A DNA stretch of 64,000 nt from Streptomyces sp. NBC_00289 (GTDB lineage: Bacteria; Actinomycetota; Actinomycetes; Streptomycetales; Streptomycetaceae), in contig NZ_CP108046.1 of the NCBI RefSeq assembly GCF_041435115.1, positions 6,944,001 to 7,008,000 on the forward strand. The letters run 5' to 3'. The translations under genes were made by a program, and so were the position numbers. A model generated the notes under the pieces. It was not told the origin of the DNA, ran no database searches, and saw only the letters and a list, made by a program, of their open reading frames with translations. Of the stretch, positions 33,355 to 42,453 are shown piece by piece. The number at the start of each line of letters is the position of its first letter. Position 1 is the stretch's first letter.

Positions 33355-34000
33355 CGGAGTCGTCCGTGGAGTCGGTCGCGGGGACGGGGACGGGGCCGAC
33401 CGCCGTGCGTTGCAGCAGCCCCCAGGTGAACTCGGCGGCGACCTTGCGCCGGACACCGTCCGCGTCCGGTGCCGTGAACGCCAGACCCCAGCGGGTCGGG
33501 GCCGTGCCCTCCAGGGGCCGGGCGGGAGCGAAGGCGCGGGCGGCCTCGTCGACCACGCAGGACCAGGGGGTCAGGTCCTCCAGGGTGCGCAATTCGGGGG
33601 CCGGGGCGCCCGGCGCGCGGACCAGCCACTCGTTCCAGACCACGCCGTTCGGCGCGACCAGCACCTCGAAGCGCAGATCCGGCCAGAGGGAGAGCGGCCA
33701 CTGCCGGGCCTCGCACTCCAGGTCGCCGATCGTCCGGGCGGTCACCGACTCGGGCGGGCCGAGGACCGAGCGGTAGCGCGAGGCGGCCGCCCTCGCGCGC
33801 GGGGAACGGAGCATCGCCTGCCACCGCTTGTTCGCCTCACGCATGTCCGCGAGCGAGGCGCCGAGCCCGCGGCGGGCGTCGTCCACCAGGTCGGGGTTGT
33901 GGTCGGCCATGCGACGGAGCAGGACGAGTTGGAAATCGCGGGGAGTGAAGGGACCGGCGGTTCCGGCGGGGCGTTTCGCGGAGGGCGGCATGGGAACCAT
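33317..34000 (-). CDS. Hypothetical protein (227 aa)
   Basis: I do not recognise a family. The protein is soluble and Arg/Ala-rich. Residues 18-70 look helical (FQLVLLRRMADHNPDLVDDARR), and 85-190 contain several Trp-rich strands (ARQWPLSLWPDLRFEVLVAPNGVVWNEWLV, TPWSCVVDEAARAF, TRWGLAFTAPD). The tail is Ser/Asp/Pro-rich and disordered. ATG 34000 or 33991 could be the start; neither has a good ribosome site. Codon bias with GC-rich third positions supports real coding. Its last 38 bases overlap the convergent ATP-grasp gene. Confidence 0.65.
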   Translation of the reverse strand: MVPMPPSAKRPAGTAGPFTPRDFQLVLLRRMADHNPDLVDDARRGLGASLADMREANKRWQAMLRSPRARAAASRYRSVLGPPESVTARTIGDLECEARQWPLSLWPDLRFEVLVAPNGVVWNEWLVRAPGAPAPELRTLEDLTPWSCVVDEAARAFAPARPLEGTAPTRWGLAFTAPDADGVRRKVAAEFTWGLLQRTAVGPVPVPATDSTDDSVTDPGQPPSESR

Positions 34001-34102
34001 CGTCGCCCACGGCCCCTGGTCGCGCGCCGCCTCCCCTGGACGGGGCCCCGCTCCGTGGTGCTCCGTCCGGGTGCCTCGGCCGTGCCGGGACGGCGGCCAC
34101 CC

Positions 34103-34921
34103 TCAGCCCTTCGACACCGGCGCGCCCTCCGGCTCGGCGGGGGCGCCCGGACGGCGGCCGTCCGGGAGGAAGAGCACCGAGTTGACGTAGCGCGGACGGC
34201 TGCGGAAGGGCAGGACGCGGCGCAGCAGGCCGGCGGACGCGACGTGCGCGGTGCGCGCCTGGTGGGCCTCCAGCGGGAAGCGGGCGAGCGGCACCCAGGT
34301 GTCGCCGGGCAGCACCCAGCCGGAGTACCCCAGCAGCGCGAGGTGGGTCACCACGGGGGCGATCGGCTGGATGCGGGCCTCCAGTTCGACGAAGAGGGCG
34401 GGGCGGTCGCGGGCCAGGAGTGCCGTCGCGCCCCGCAGCACCGCGAGCTCGCTGCCGTCCACGTCGATCTTGATGAAGCCGACGTCACGCAGTCCGAGGC
34501 CGTCGAGGGTGACGCGCGGGACCTGGAGCGCGTGGGCGTGGATGTCACGCCGGACCAGGGACGACACGCCCCGGTCGCCCGCGTCGCCCGGCGGCAGCCA
34601 CAGGCGGGCCGTGCCGGGGCGGTCCGCGGCGGCGGCCTGGATCACGCGGACGTTCGCCGGGGCACCGGCAGTCAGCAGCCGCGCCAGATGGGGGACCGGT
34701 TCGACGGTCACTACCCGGCGGGCGCGCGCGGACAGGCGCCGGGTCCACGGGCCGTACCAGCCGCCGACGTCGACGGCCGTGCCGCAGTCGGCCGGGCACA
34801 GGTCGGCGAGCCGGGCCAGCTCCGGTTCGAACCGCGGGTAGACGGCCACGGCGGCCGCCGCCACCAGACGGTTCGGCAGCAGCCGGGCCACCCGGGCGGC
34901 CGGCGTGGTGCGGGCCGTCAC
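34103..34921 (-). CDS. FkbM-family SAM-dependent methyltransferase
   Basis: A 272-residue methyltransferase. The SAM-binding motif I is AVDVGGWYGPWTRRL (about residue 48), the acidic end of strand 2 is VVTVEPVPHL, and the FkbM signature is FIKIDVDGSELAVLRGA with ALFVELE after it. FkbM enzymes usually O-methylate sugars or polyketides. The N-terminal 30 residues are hydrophobic and Arg-rich, hinting at membrane association. It is the last gene of the long minus-strand operon, overlapping the Trm112-like gene by four bases, so it is probably one of three sugar methyltransferases in a glycan pathway. Confidence 0.88.
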   Translation of the reverse strand: MTARTTPAARVARLLPNRLVAAAAVAVYPRFEPELARLADLCPADCGTAVDVGGWYGPWTRRLSARARRVVTVEPVPHLARLLTAGAPANVRVIQAAAADRPGTARLWLPPGDAGDRGVSSLVRRDIHAHALQVPRVTLDGLGLRDVGFIKIDVDGSELAVLRGATALLARDRPALFVELEARIQPIAPVVTHLALLGYSGWVLPGDTWVPLARFPLEAHQARTAHVASAGLLRRVLPFRSRPRYVNSVLFLPDGRRPGAPAEPEGAPVSKG

Positions 34922-35187
34922 GGGCTCATCCGTTTGAGGAGGTCCTCGTGTTCGTCGTCCGAGACCTGCTCCCCGGAGGAGGGCAGGAGTTGCGGGATGC
35001 CGTCGAGGATCGGGTAGCGGCGGCGCAGGCGCGGGTTGTAGAGGGCCTCGGCCGTGGCCGGTCCGTCGGGGTCGTCCGGTCCAGCCGGTCCAGCCGGTGT
35101 GTTCGGTTCGTCCGGGGCGAGGAGGTGCAGTGGTCCCTTGTCGAGCGGGCAGGCCAAAATCTTCAGCAGTGGGTCGTCCGGGTTCAC
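34918..35187 (-). CDS. Trm112-like small protein
   Basis: An 89-residue protein beginning LLKILACPLDKGPLHLL and continuing, after an Ala/Pro/Asp-rich insert of about 20 residues, with LYNPRLRRRYPILDGIPQLLPS. That is the Trm112 zinc-ribbon-like pattern, here with a single Cys (CPLD), so zinc binding is doubtful. Trm112 partners activate SAM methyltransferases; here it sits between a membrane transporter and an FkbM gene and may stabilise one of the operon's three methyltransferases. It is joined to both neighbours by four-base ATGA overlaps. Confidence 0.85.
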   Translation of the reverse strand: MNPDDPLLKILACPLDKGPLHLLAPDEPNTPAGPAGPDDPDGPATAEALYNPRLRRRYPILDGIPQLLPSSGEQVSDDEHEDLLKRMSP

Positions 35188-36101
35188 GGTGGCGTCAACT
35201 CCTCGGTGACGGGGGCGGGTTCAGGCGCGGAGTCGTGCCTGGGCATGGCCAGCAGGACGGTCACGGCGAGCGCGGTGCCCGCCAGCCGCAGTGCCAGCCG
35301 CAGCGGGTCGTGCGGCAGCGCCTCGCCGAACGAGAGCGTGCCGAGCACCGCCGTGAACAGACAGGTCACCGTCGTGCACACGGGCACGATCAGGGAGGCC
35401 CGGCAGCGCTGCAGCGCCGCCTGCGACATGACCAGGCCGAACGCGCCGGTGAACAGCAGGAGGTACGGGTACGGGGAGCGGAGCACGGCAAGCAGCGCAC
35501 CGGCCGGATCGCCGCCGCTCAGGTAGGTGGAGACGCCCTTGATGGCGAGCGAGCTGACGCCGTAGAGCAGGCCCACCGCCACGCCGTACTCCACCCCCGT
35601 GGTCGGCACCCGGTGGCGGTGCCGGGAGCGGCGCTCGGCCGCCCCGTACAGCCACACGCCCGCCGCCAGCGACGGCACGCAGACCAGCAGGATCAGCGGG
35701 TACGGGGCGTCGCGCCCCGCCGTGTCGGAGCCTTCCCGCAGGGACAGGACGACCATGAGCAGCGCGGCCAGGATCGCGGCCAGCGCGTACCGCTCCCGGC
35801 CGGTGGTCTCCTCGCCCAGCAACCGGGCGGAGAGCAGCACCAGCAGTACCAGGCCGGAGACGAAGATGCCCTGGGCGGCGGCGATCGGCAGCGTGCGGTA
35901 GACGGCGAGCTGCGCGCCGAAACCGGAGGCGAGAGCGAGTGACCCGCCGAGCCACAGGGGGCTGCGCAGCACGAGTCCGAGCAGCCGGGCGGGTTGCCGG
36001 ATGCTGACTTCCGGCAGGGCCGCGAGCGCCCGTTTCTCCAGCACGAACCCGGTGCTGTAGAGCACGTTCGCCAGCAGGGCCGCGGTCACTCCCCACCACA
36101 T
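35184..36101 (-). CDS. DMT/EamA-like membrane protein
   Basis: A 305-residue integral membrane protein with about nine or ten helices, for example LLANVLYSTGFVLEKRALAAL, IFVSGLVLLVLLSARLL and LRLALRLAGTALAVTVLLAM. The arrangement, with an internal repeat and helices of 18-22 residues, suits the drug/metabolite transporter superfamily. The motif TGFVLEKRALAALP near the start matches actinobacterial proteins of this type. In an operon for surface glycan assembly it is a candidate flippase for a lipid-linked intermediate, which is inference. It overlaps the Trm112-like gene by four bases and starts 12 bases after the methyltransferase stop. Confidence 0.82.
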   Translation of the reverse strand: MWWGVTAALLANVLYSTGFVLEKRALAALPEVSIRQPARLLGLVLRSPLWLGGSLALASGFGAQLAVYRTLPIAAAQGIFVSGLVLLVLLSARLLGEETTGRERYALAAILAALLMVVLSLREGSDTAGRDAPYPLILLVCVPSLAAGVWLYGAAERRSRHRHRVPTTGVEYGVAVGLLYGVSSLAIKGVSTYLSGGDPAGALLAVLRSPYPYLLLFTGAFGLVMSQAALQRCRASLIVPVCTTVTCLFTAVLGTLSFGEALPHDPLRLALRLAGTALAVTVLLAMPRHDSAPEPAPVTEELTPP

Positions 36102-36113
36102 GCGCCGGGCCCC

Positions 36114-36851
36114 CTAGGTCTTCCGTGCGTGCAGCAGCAGGATCGACGCGAGCTGCGGTCTGGCGCAGGCCAGCCGGTCGAGCGGGCGCAGCGGGCGCGG
36201 CACGCCGTGGAAGGGGGCCCCTTCGAGCCGTACGACCTCGAAGCCGGCCGCGGCGACGAACTCCCGCAGCGCGCGGGCCGTGTAGAGCCGCAGGTGCCCC
36301 ACGACCTCCCGGCCCGGCCGGCCGTGGATCGCGCGCAGGCTGACCTCGGAGAAGACGGGCTGCACACCGGCCAGCAGCAGGGCGCGGTTGTACCAGGCGG
36401 CCAGGTTCGGCGTGGACAGCATGAGGTGGCCTCCCGGGCGCAGTACGCGGCGGAGTTCGTCGAGGGCGGCGTCCGGGTCGACGAGGTGCTCGATCACCTC
36501 GCTGAACAGCACGGCGTCCACCGAGCCGGATCCGAACGGCAGCCCCCCGCCCCCGAGTTCACCGCGCACCGCGTGCGCCAGGCGGGTCCGGGCGCGGCTG
36601 AGCGCGTCCTGCGACCAGTCGACGCCGACGAGGCGGTGGCCGGACAGCAGGGGGGCGGCGGTCGCGGCGGCGGTGCCGTCGCCGCAGCCGATGTCGAGAA
36701 TCGTGCGCGGTGTCCGGCCGGCCGGGCCGAGGGCGGCGGCCAGCATGCGGGCCTGGCGGAGGCTGCGCGGGGTGCCGGAGGCGACGGGGACGGCCGGGTT
36801 CTCGTAGAAGTCGCGCAGTCCGGTGCGCCGGACGGGGGCGGTGGCCGTCAC
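36114..36851 (-). CDS. Class I SAM-dependent methyltransferase
   Basis: A 245-residue methyltransferase from GTG 36851, which overlaps the upstream stop as GTGA and has a GGAGGTGA site. Motif I is ILDIGCGDGTAAAT, motif II LVGVDWSQDAL, motif IV VDAVLFSEVIEHLVDP and motif VI RVLRPGGHLMLSTPNLAAW, as in Methyltransf_11/23 enzymes. The acceptor is unknown; neighbouring glycosyltransferase and acyltransferase genes suggest a sugar or glycolipid. The frame stays open upstream to 37109 but conserved sequence begins near LRDFYENPAVPV. Confidence 0.88.
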   Translation of the reverse strand: MTATAPVRRTGLRDFYENPAVPVASGTPRSLRQARMLAAALGPAGRTPRTILDIGCGDGTAAATAAPLLSGHRLVGVDWSQDALSRARTRLAHAVRGELGGGGLPFGSGSVDAVLFSEVIEHLVDPDAALDELRRVLRPGGHLMLSTPNLAAWYNRALLLAGVQPVFSEVSLRAIHGRPGREVVGHLRLYTARALREFVAAAGFEVVRLEGAPFHGVPRPLRPLDRLACARPQLASILLLHARKT

Positions 36852-38200
36852 GGGGTCACCTCCGTCGCGTGCAGGTGGTGCTCGAACAGGTCCCTCAGGT
36901 GCGCGCCGTCGTCGGGTCCGAGCAGGGCGCACGACCAGCGCAGGGCGAGATGCAGCCGGCCGGCGGTGGAAGCGGTGGTGACGGTGAGGCCGCGGGGCAT
37001 CCGGGCGGGGGCCGAGAACCACACCGCGAGCGCGCGGCCGGCCTCCTCGCCGAAGTCCAGCGCGTACGGGACGCGGCCGATGTTGCTGAGCAGCGTGGTG
37101 GACGTCCACGGCGCGGCCGCGCGACGCAGACCCCGGGTGAGCGCGGCCCGCCAGGCCACCGGGGTGACCGGGGTGGTGAGCAGGGCGGCGCCGTGCCCGA
37201 GCTGGGGACGGGGGAGGGCCTTGAGGGCGCGGGTACGGGTCGCCGTACGGCCCAGGAGCGCGGGCATGCCGTCCGGGGCGCCGGCCAACTCCTCAGGCGC
37301 GAAGGTGACTTCCACCAGGCGGGTGCCGTTGCCGATGGGCATGTCCGCGTCGCGCGGGCGGTCGTCCACGGGCATAGTGATGCGCAGGGGGCGGGGACGG
37401 GCGCCGTGTTCCCGGTTCCAGTGGGCGATCGTCAGCGCGGTGGTGACCATGAGCTGGTCGTTCACCGTGTACGGGGAGCCCTTGGGGCGGTGGGGGAGGG
37501 CGAGTTCGGTGACCAGGAGGCCGTTGCCCGGGATGGTCCCCGGGGTGCCGGGGGCGACCCGGGCGGGCGGCGACCAGTTGGACGGGGCGTCCACGGGTTC
37601 CTGGGGCGCGTCGGGAGGGCGTACGGGTGGTGCGGTGGGCGCGTTGTCCCTGCCGCCGTAGAGCTCCGCGGCCGTGGCCAGGACACGGAGGCAGGCCGGA
37701 CCGTCGAGGGCGGTGTGGTTGATGGTGAGGAAGAGGACCGTGCCGTGCGGCCGTCGACCGGTCGCGCCGACGGCGGGCGGCCTCGTCGGTCCGCCACCGC
37801 CGGCCAGGCCCGTGGCCTCGTTGCCCGCCACCTCCACCACCTCGAGCCGTATCGGTGGTGACGTCGACAGGGGCGGTGCGCCGGTCAGTGCCCGTGTCCT
37901 CGCGTCCCGCAGGGCGTTCGGTCCCGGCGGTGCGAAGCGGATGACCTCCACGTCCGGCTCCGCCGTGAGTTCCCACTCGTAGCGGCGCCGGTACCAGGGG
38001 CCGGGTGCCTCGCGCATGAGGACGCGCGGGTGGCGGTGGAGGGCCTCGGTGAACGCCTTGCGGAGGCGGGGCGCGTCCAGCGGGCCGGGGAGGTGGATCT
38101 CGATGTGGACGGTCTCCGGCTCCTCCTCCTGCATGCAGTGCCGTGCCACCTCGTCCACCACCGGGAACGGAACACGTACCGGCTGCCCAGCCGCGGTCAT
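36848..38200 (-). CDS. Condensation-domain-like acyltransferase
   Basis: A 450-residue stand-alone protein of the CoA-dependent acyltransferase / NRPS condensation superfamily. The catalytic HHxxxDG-type site reads FLTINHTALDGPACL, the second His retained and the first replaced by Asn, as is common in non-NRPS members. The N-terminal lobe has VHIEIHLPGPLDAPRLRKAF and the C-terminal lobe has VTTALTIAHWNREHG, then SNIGRVP. There is no carrier or adenylation domain. Related stand-alone enzymes such as PapA types acylate lipids and sugars, so it may esterify the glycan made by this operon. Overlaps neighbours by four bases each side. Confidence 0.83.
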   Translation of the reverse strand: MTAAGQPVRVPFPVVDEVARHCMQEEEPETVHIEIHLPGPLDAPRLRKAFTEALHRHPRVLMREAPGPWYRRRYEWELTAEPDVEVIRFAPPGPNALRDARTRALTGAPPLSTSPPIRLEVVEVAGNEATGLAGGGGPTRPPAVGATGRRPHGTVLFLTINHTALDGPACLRVLATAAELYGGRDNAPTAPPVRPPDAPQEPVDAPSNWSPPARVAPGTPGTIPGNGLLVTELALPHRPKGSPYTVNDQLMVTTALTIAHWNREHGARPRPLRITMPVDDRPRDADMPIGNGTRLVEVTFAPEELAGAPDGMPALLGRTATRTRALKALPRPQLGHGAALLTTPVTPVAWRAALTRGLRRAAAPWTSTTLLSNIGRVPYALDFGEEAGRALAVWFSAPARMPRGLTVTTASTAGRLHLALRWSCALLGPDDGAHLRDLFEHHLHATEVTP

Positions 38201-41200
38201 ACGCCCTCACCCCTCTCCTCCGGGCGCGGATACGGGTTCGGGTTCGGGTAGGGGCGCGAATCCGGGTGCGGGTACGGGTGCGGATCCGGCTTCCTCTCCG
38301 GCTCCGGTGCCGACCCGGGCCCAGGCTCGGGCGACGGCTCCCGCACGCTCACCACCGCCGCGAACAGGCCGATCAGCGCGAGGAGTTGAGCGGTGTGCCC
38401 GAACGCCCCGCCGCTCGCGGCCACCGGCTCCCCGGCCCCGGTCGCCGCCGCGATCCCCGCGCCGGCGAGGGCGGCGAGCGCGATCGGGACGAGCAGGGTG
38501 TGCCGCCGGTACGCGAGCAGGGCCAGGGCCGGTACCAGCAGGGCGAGCCATCCGGCGATCACCGCGCCCACCAGCGTGAGCGCCACCGTGCCGAGCCACA
38601 GGCCGGGCGGCGGCGGGAGCGGCTGCGGCTTGTCGGGGTTCGGGGCGCGCCGCCGCCACACGACCAGGCCCACCAGGACGACCAGGCCCGCTCCGCCGCC
38701 GATCAGCCCGGCCTTGTACGTCGTCGAGGGGTCGTAGGAGAGCTTGACCGTGCCGCCGGCTCCGGCCGGTATCCGCCAGCCCTGCTGCCAGCCGTCCAGC
38801 CGCAGCGGCGTGAGTTCCCGGCCGTTCAGTGTCGCCCGCCAGCCGTCGTTGTAGTTCTCGTACGTCGTCAGGTAGGTGGCCGGGCCCGAGCCGACGCTCA
38901 GCTCGCGGCGGTCGCCGAGCCAGTCCCGGACGCGCAGCTCACGGGCGCCCGGGGCGGGTTCGGTGAGCGTGCCGCGGGTCAGCGTGACGTCGGTGAGGGC
39001 CAGCGGGCCGGTGTCGCCGGCCTCCAGCCGGTGTGTGCCCGAGCCCAGCGACAACGCGCTGTCGGCGCGCCTGCCCTGGCAGACCGTCACCTCGACCCGG
39101 CGGCGTTCCGTGAGGTCCCGGACGGTCCCCCGCGCACCGGTCCGGTACAGCTTGCCGTCCACCGCCAGCACCGGGCCCTGCCCGCAGGGCAGCGAGAACC
39201 TCCGGGTGCCCTTCGGCTGCGGCGTGCGGTACTGGTCCTGGAGGGCGGGGAGGTACGCCTCCGTGAGGCCCACCGGGAGTTGCAGGTCCTCGTCCGCCAC
39301 CGGGTTGTGCAGCGTCAGCGCGGCGGTCCTGGTGATCGTGATGTCCAGCCGGTCCGTGATGATCGGGTCGAAGCGGACCACGCCGTTCTCGTCGGCGCCG
39401 GCGATCGTGGCGCCGTCGGGGGAGCTGATGTGCACCTCGGTGGGGCGGGTCGACAGGCCGCCCGCCGGGGCCAGCACCACTTCGCCGATCGGCTGCCTGA
39501 CGTCCCACCGCAGGTGGATCGTCGGGCGGTCGCCGGCGATCCAGGCCGTGGTCAGATCGCCGTCGGTGAGGTTGCGTGCCGACAGGCCGGCGCCGAGACC
39601 CGCCGTCGAGTCAGCGGTCGCGGTCACCCGGCTCCGCTGGTCGGGCGCGGCTTGGTAGAGCAGCTTGTCGAGGGCCTCGCCCGGCACCGGTACCGCGCTG
39701 GCCCGCACCTCGTACGTCCCCGCCGTGGCCGTCGAGAAGCGGCGGTGCAGGCCCGTCTCGGTGCCGGTCGGGGAGAGCCCGGTGGGGTCGGGCGTGCGGT
39801 GCAGGGAGACGAGGGTGGCTTCGGCGCCGGCCGCGTCGTCCGTGTCCGTGGGCAGTCGCAGCAGGCGGGTCACCTGCACGTCAGGCAGGCCGATCTCGGC
39901 GAAGCCCGCACCGGTCAGGCCGGAGCGGCGGGCCACCGAGTCGACGATCGTCAGCTTCATCCAACGTGTCTCACCAGGCGGCGACTTGATGGCCTGGGTC
40001 ATGCCGTCGGGGCGGAGGAAACTCGTCGCCGTCCCCTTCTCCGTCTCCACCCGCACCCGGGTCGGCGCCGACCGCACGCTCTGCTGCGGCAGCGGGGTGA
40101 CCTTGACCGACGACGGCATGTCGTACCCGCCGCCGGCGAAGGCGATCCGCAGCCACTGGCCGTTCGCCGAACCCGGCGCGCCCTCCGCCCACGCGGTGTC
40201 CGGGTCGCCGTCGAAGGCGTTCACCGGGTCGAACTGCGGCAGGTGGAACAGCCAGTTGCCGTAGGAGGACGCCGTGACGGAGCGGGCGCCGCGCAACTCG
40301 GCGACCGTCTGGTGGCCGATTCCCTCGGTGGGCAGGATCTGGTGCGGCTTCGCGCCCGCGTCCTGGGCGGCGTCCGGCGCGTTGCGCTCGTCGCGGGTGT
40401 ACGGGTACGAGGTGTTCGCGCCGACCAGGCCGAACCGCGTGTCCGCTCGGCGCAGGCCGTCGCCGGCCACCTGGAGCGGCGGGGAGCCGACCCCGGGATG
40501 GTTGTCGCCGGTCAGCACCGTGGGACGGCCGCGGAGTTCGGAGGCCGGCGGCAGCAGCGCCTCCGGGCCACCGGAGACCACGGCGGTGTCGGCGACCGGC
40601 GCCAGCCCGGCCTGCCCCGGCCGTGGCGTGTCGGCGGGCGGCCGGTAGATCTCCACGGCACGCTGCCGCGGGTACAGGCCCTCGACCTGGAGCGGGGTGT
40701 CGTGGGCGATCCGGCCGCCGGTCATGACCGGGCCGAGGCCCTTCGTCCGGACGTAGCCGGACTGTTCCAGGGCCCGCTTCACGGTGGTGGTCGGGACGTA
40801 GCCGATCTGGTCGGGGTCGAGGTCGTTGCGGACGACGACGTAGTGGATGCCGGCCCGGCTCAGATAGTCCGCCAGCCCCGGAACCTGGCCGCCGCTCGCC
40901 AGGGCCTGCTCGACCGCGTCCATGGCCCGCCGGTTGCCCGGAGTGCCGAACGGCACGTAGTCGCGCTGCGCCCAGCGGGACTCGGCGAGGACGTCGAGGG
41001 GCTGGTCCACGGGCGAGCCCCAGGTGTAGAGGCCGTGGGCGGTGGCCGGGACGAGCAGGGCGCGGGAGTCGGGGGAGAACTTCTCCAGCCAGCCCGCGGT
41101 GGCCTGCCAGTACGTGGGGAGCTTCTGGAAGGAGCCCGGGTTCAGGATGGAGCCGTTGAGGTAGGGCCACAAAAGACCGGGCAGGATCACGACCGCCGCG

Positions 41201-42453
41201 ACCAGCGGAGCGAACCGCCGGCCGCGCACCGCGCGTGCCCCGCGCGGCTCGGCCGCCACGCCCACCAGGTGGGCGAGGCCCAGAACCAGTGCGAGGGCCG
41301 TGCCCACCTGGAACTTGTAGATGTTGCGGAAGGGCACCAGCCAGCCGTCCAGCCAGTCCCGCACCACCCCGTGGAAGGGGGCACCGAAGGCGCCGCCGTA
41401 CCCGGCGAGCAGGAGCAGCGCCGTCGTGAGGACGGTCAGCACCAGCCAGCGGCGCTCCGGCAGGTCCCGTCTGGCCAGGCCCGCGAGGCCCAGTCCCGCC
41501 GCGAGCGCCGAGCAGACGGTCACGATCACCGAGGACGCGACCGTCCAGCCGGCCGGCAGCCACGCCTCGCCGAAGTGCAGATAGGCGACCCAGTTCCCGG
41601 CGCCCCGCAGTGCCTCCGTCGCCGACATCGTCTCCGTCGTGGTCCGCGCGCTCTCCACGTACGGCAGGAAGTTCTCCCCGTACACACCGAGCAGCAGCAG
41701 CGGTATCCACCACCAGGCCGTCGCCACCAGCACGGCCGGCACCCACCAGGCGATCAGCTTGCGCGGCCGGGGGCCGGGCGGGCGGGAGAGGAGATGGAGG
41801 CCGACCGGGAGCAGGGCGGCGAGCGTCGAGCCCGCGTTGACGCCGCCCATGAACGGGACGACGAGCGCCGAACGCAGGGCCGCGACGCGGGCGCTGTACC
41901 GGTCGTCGGTCAGCGGCAGCAGCACCCACGGCAGGAAGGCGCCGGGCAGCGCCGCCGCCGAGGTCGAGCCGACGACGACGGTGAACACCGGCCACAGCGC
42001 GTACGCCACGGCGGCGAGCAGCCGGGAGGCGCCGCTGCCGATCCGCAGCCGCTCGGCCAGCCTGAGCGCCCCCCAGAAGGCGACCGAGACGACCAGTGAC
42101 AGCCACAGCCGCTCCGCCAGCCACACCGGCAGATGCAGGGCCACCTCGCACAGCCAGTAGAACGGCAGCATCGGCCACAGATAGCCGGCGTACTGGTCCT
42201 GGATGCCGCCGAAGGAGCCCTGGTCGTGCCACAACTGGCCGAGGTCGGCAAGGAACCGCCCCGGGTCGACGGTGACGCCGAGCTTGGTGTCGAAGGTCTG
42301 CCGGCCCGGGTGCGCCGCCAGGAACAGCACGAACACCACGGCCCAGAAACCCAGCAGCCAGCGCCGGGACCGCGGGCCCTCCGGCGGGCCAACCATGACC
42401 GCGGTGGCGGGGACGGCTGACGGAGGAGGGGCCTGGACCGTGGACGTCGTCAT
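38197..42453 (-). CDS. AftD-like alpha-(1->3)-arabinofuranosyltransferase family membrane protein
   Basis: A 1,418-residue GT-C-type enzyme. ATG 42453 overlaps the upstream stop as ATGA, so it is preferred to longer starts. The N-terminus (about 30-460) has roughly ten membrane helices, beginning LLGFWAVVFVLFLA, with acidic loops such as FDTKLGVTVDPGRFL and GGIQDQYAGYLWPM facing outward. About 460-1290 is a large extracytoplasmic beta-rich part with carbohydrate-binding-like repeats. Further helices lie near the C-terminus (GLIGGGAGLVVLVGLVV and others), then a disordered tail rich in PxPYP/N. Mycobacterial AftD adds arabinofuranose from a polyprenyl donor to arabinogalactan and lipoarabinomannan. 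Streptomyces lack those polymers, so the acceptor here is unknown. Confidence 0.85.
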   Translation of the reverse strand: MTTSTVQAPPPSAVPATAVMVGPPEGPRSRRWLLGFWAVVFVLFLAAHPGRQTFDTKLGVTVDPGRFLADLGQLWHDQGSFGGIQDQYAGYLWPMLPFYWLCEVALHLPVWLAERLWLSLVVSVAFWGALRLAERLRIGSGASRLLAAVAYALWPVFTVVVGSTSAAALPGAFLPWVLLPLTDDRYSARVAALRSALVVPFMGGVNAGSTLAALLPVGLHLLSRPPGPRPRKLIAWWVPAVLVATAWWWIPLLLLGVYGENFLPYVESARTTTETMSATEALRGAGNWVAYLHFGEAWLPAGWTVASSVIVTVCSALAAGLGLAGLARRDLPERRWLVLTVLTTALLLLAGYGGAFGAPFHGVVRDWLDGWLVPFRNIYKFQVGTALALVLGLAHLVGVAAEPRGARAVRGRRFAPLVAAVVILPGLLWPYLNGSILNPGSFQKLPTYWQATAGWLEKFSPDSRALLVPATAHGLYTWGSPVDQPLDVLAESRWAQRDYVPFGTPGNRRAMDAVEQALASGGQVPGLADYLSRAGIHYVVVRNDLDPDQIGYVPTTTVKRALEQSGYVRTKGLGPVMTGGRIAHDTPLQVEGLYPRQRAVEIYRPPADTPRPGQAGLAPVADTAVVSGGPEALLPPASELRGRPTVLTGDNHPGVGSPPLQVAGDGLRRADTRFGLVGANTSYPYTRDERNAPDAAQDAGAKPHQILPTEGIGHQTVAELRGARSVTASSYGNWLFHLPQFDPVNAFDGDPDTAWAEGAPGSANGQWLRIAFAGGGYDMPSSVKVTPLPQQSVRSAPTRVRVETEKGTATSFLRPDGMTQAIKSPPGETRWMKLTIVDSVARRSGLTGAGFAEIGLPDVQVTRLLRLPTDTDDAAGAEATLVSLHRTPDPTGLSPTGTETGLHRRFSTATAGTYEVRASAVPVPGEALDKLLYQAAPDQRSRVTATADSTAGLGAGLSARNLTDGDLTTAWIAGDRPTIHLRWDVRQPIGEVVLAPAGGLSTRPTEVHISSPDGATIAGADENGVVRFDPIITDRLDITITRTAALTLHNPVADEDLQLPVGLTEAYLPALQDQYRTPQPKGTRRFSLPCGQGPVLAVDGKLYRTGARGTVRDLTERRRVEVTVCQGRRADSALSLGSGTHRLEAGDTGPLALTDVTLTRGTLTEPAPGARELRVRDWLGDRRELSVGSGPATYLTTYENYNDGWRATLNGRELTPLRLDGWQQGWRIPAGAGGTVKLSYDPSTTYKAGLIGGGAGLVVLVGLVVWRRRAPNPDKPQPLPPPPGLWLGTVALTLVGAVIAGWLALLVPALALLAYRRHTLLVPIALAALAGAGIAAATGAGEPVAASGGAFGHTAQLLALIGLFAAVVSVREPSPEPGPGSAPEPERKPDPHPYPHPDSRPYPNPNPYPRPEERGEGV

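Noticed and set aside
38143..42099. A long plus-strand frame of about 1,318 codons opposite the AftD-like gene
   Set aside because: It is a shadow frame created by high GC3: arginine- and glycine-rich with no domain, whereas the minus strand has clear membrane and sugar-transferase features.
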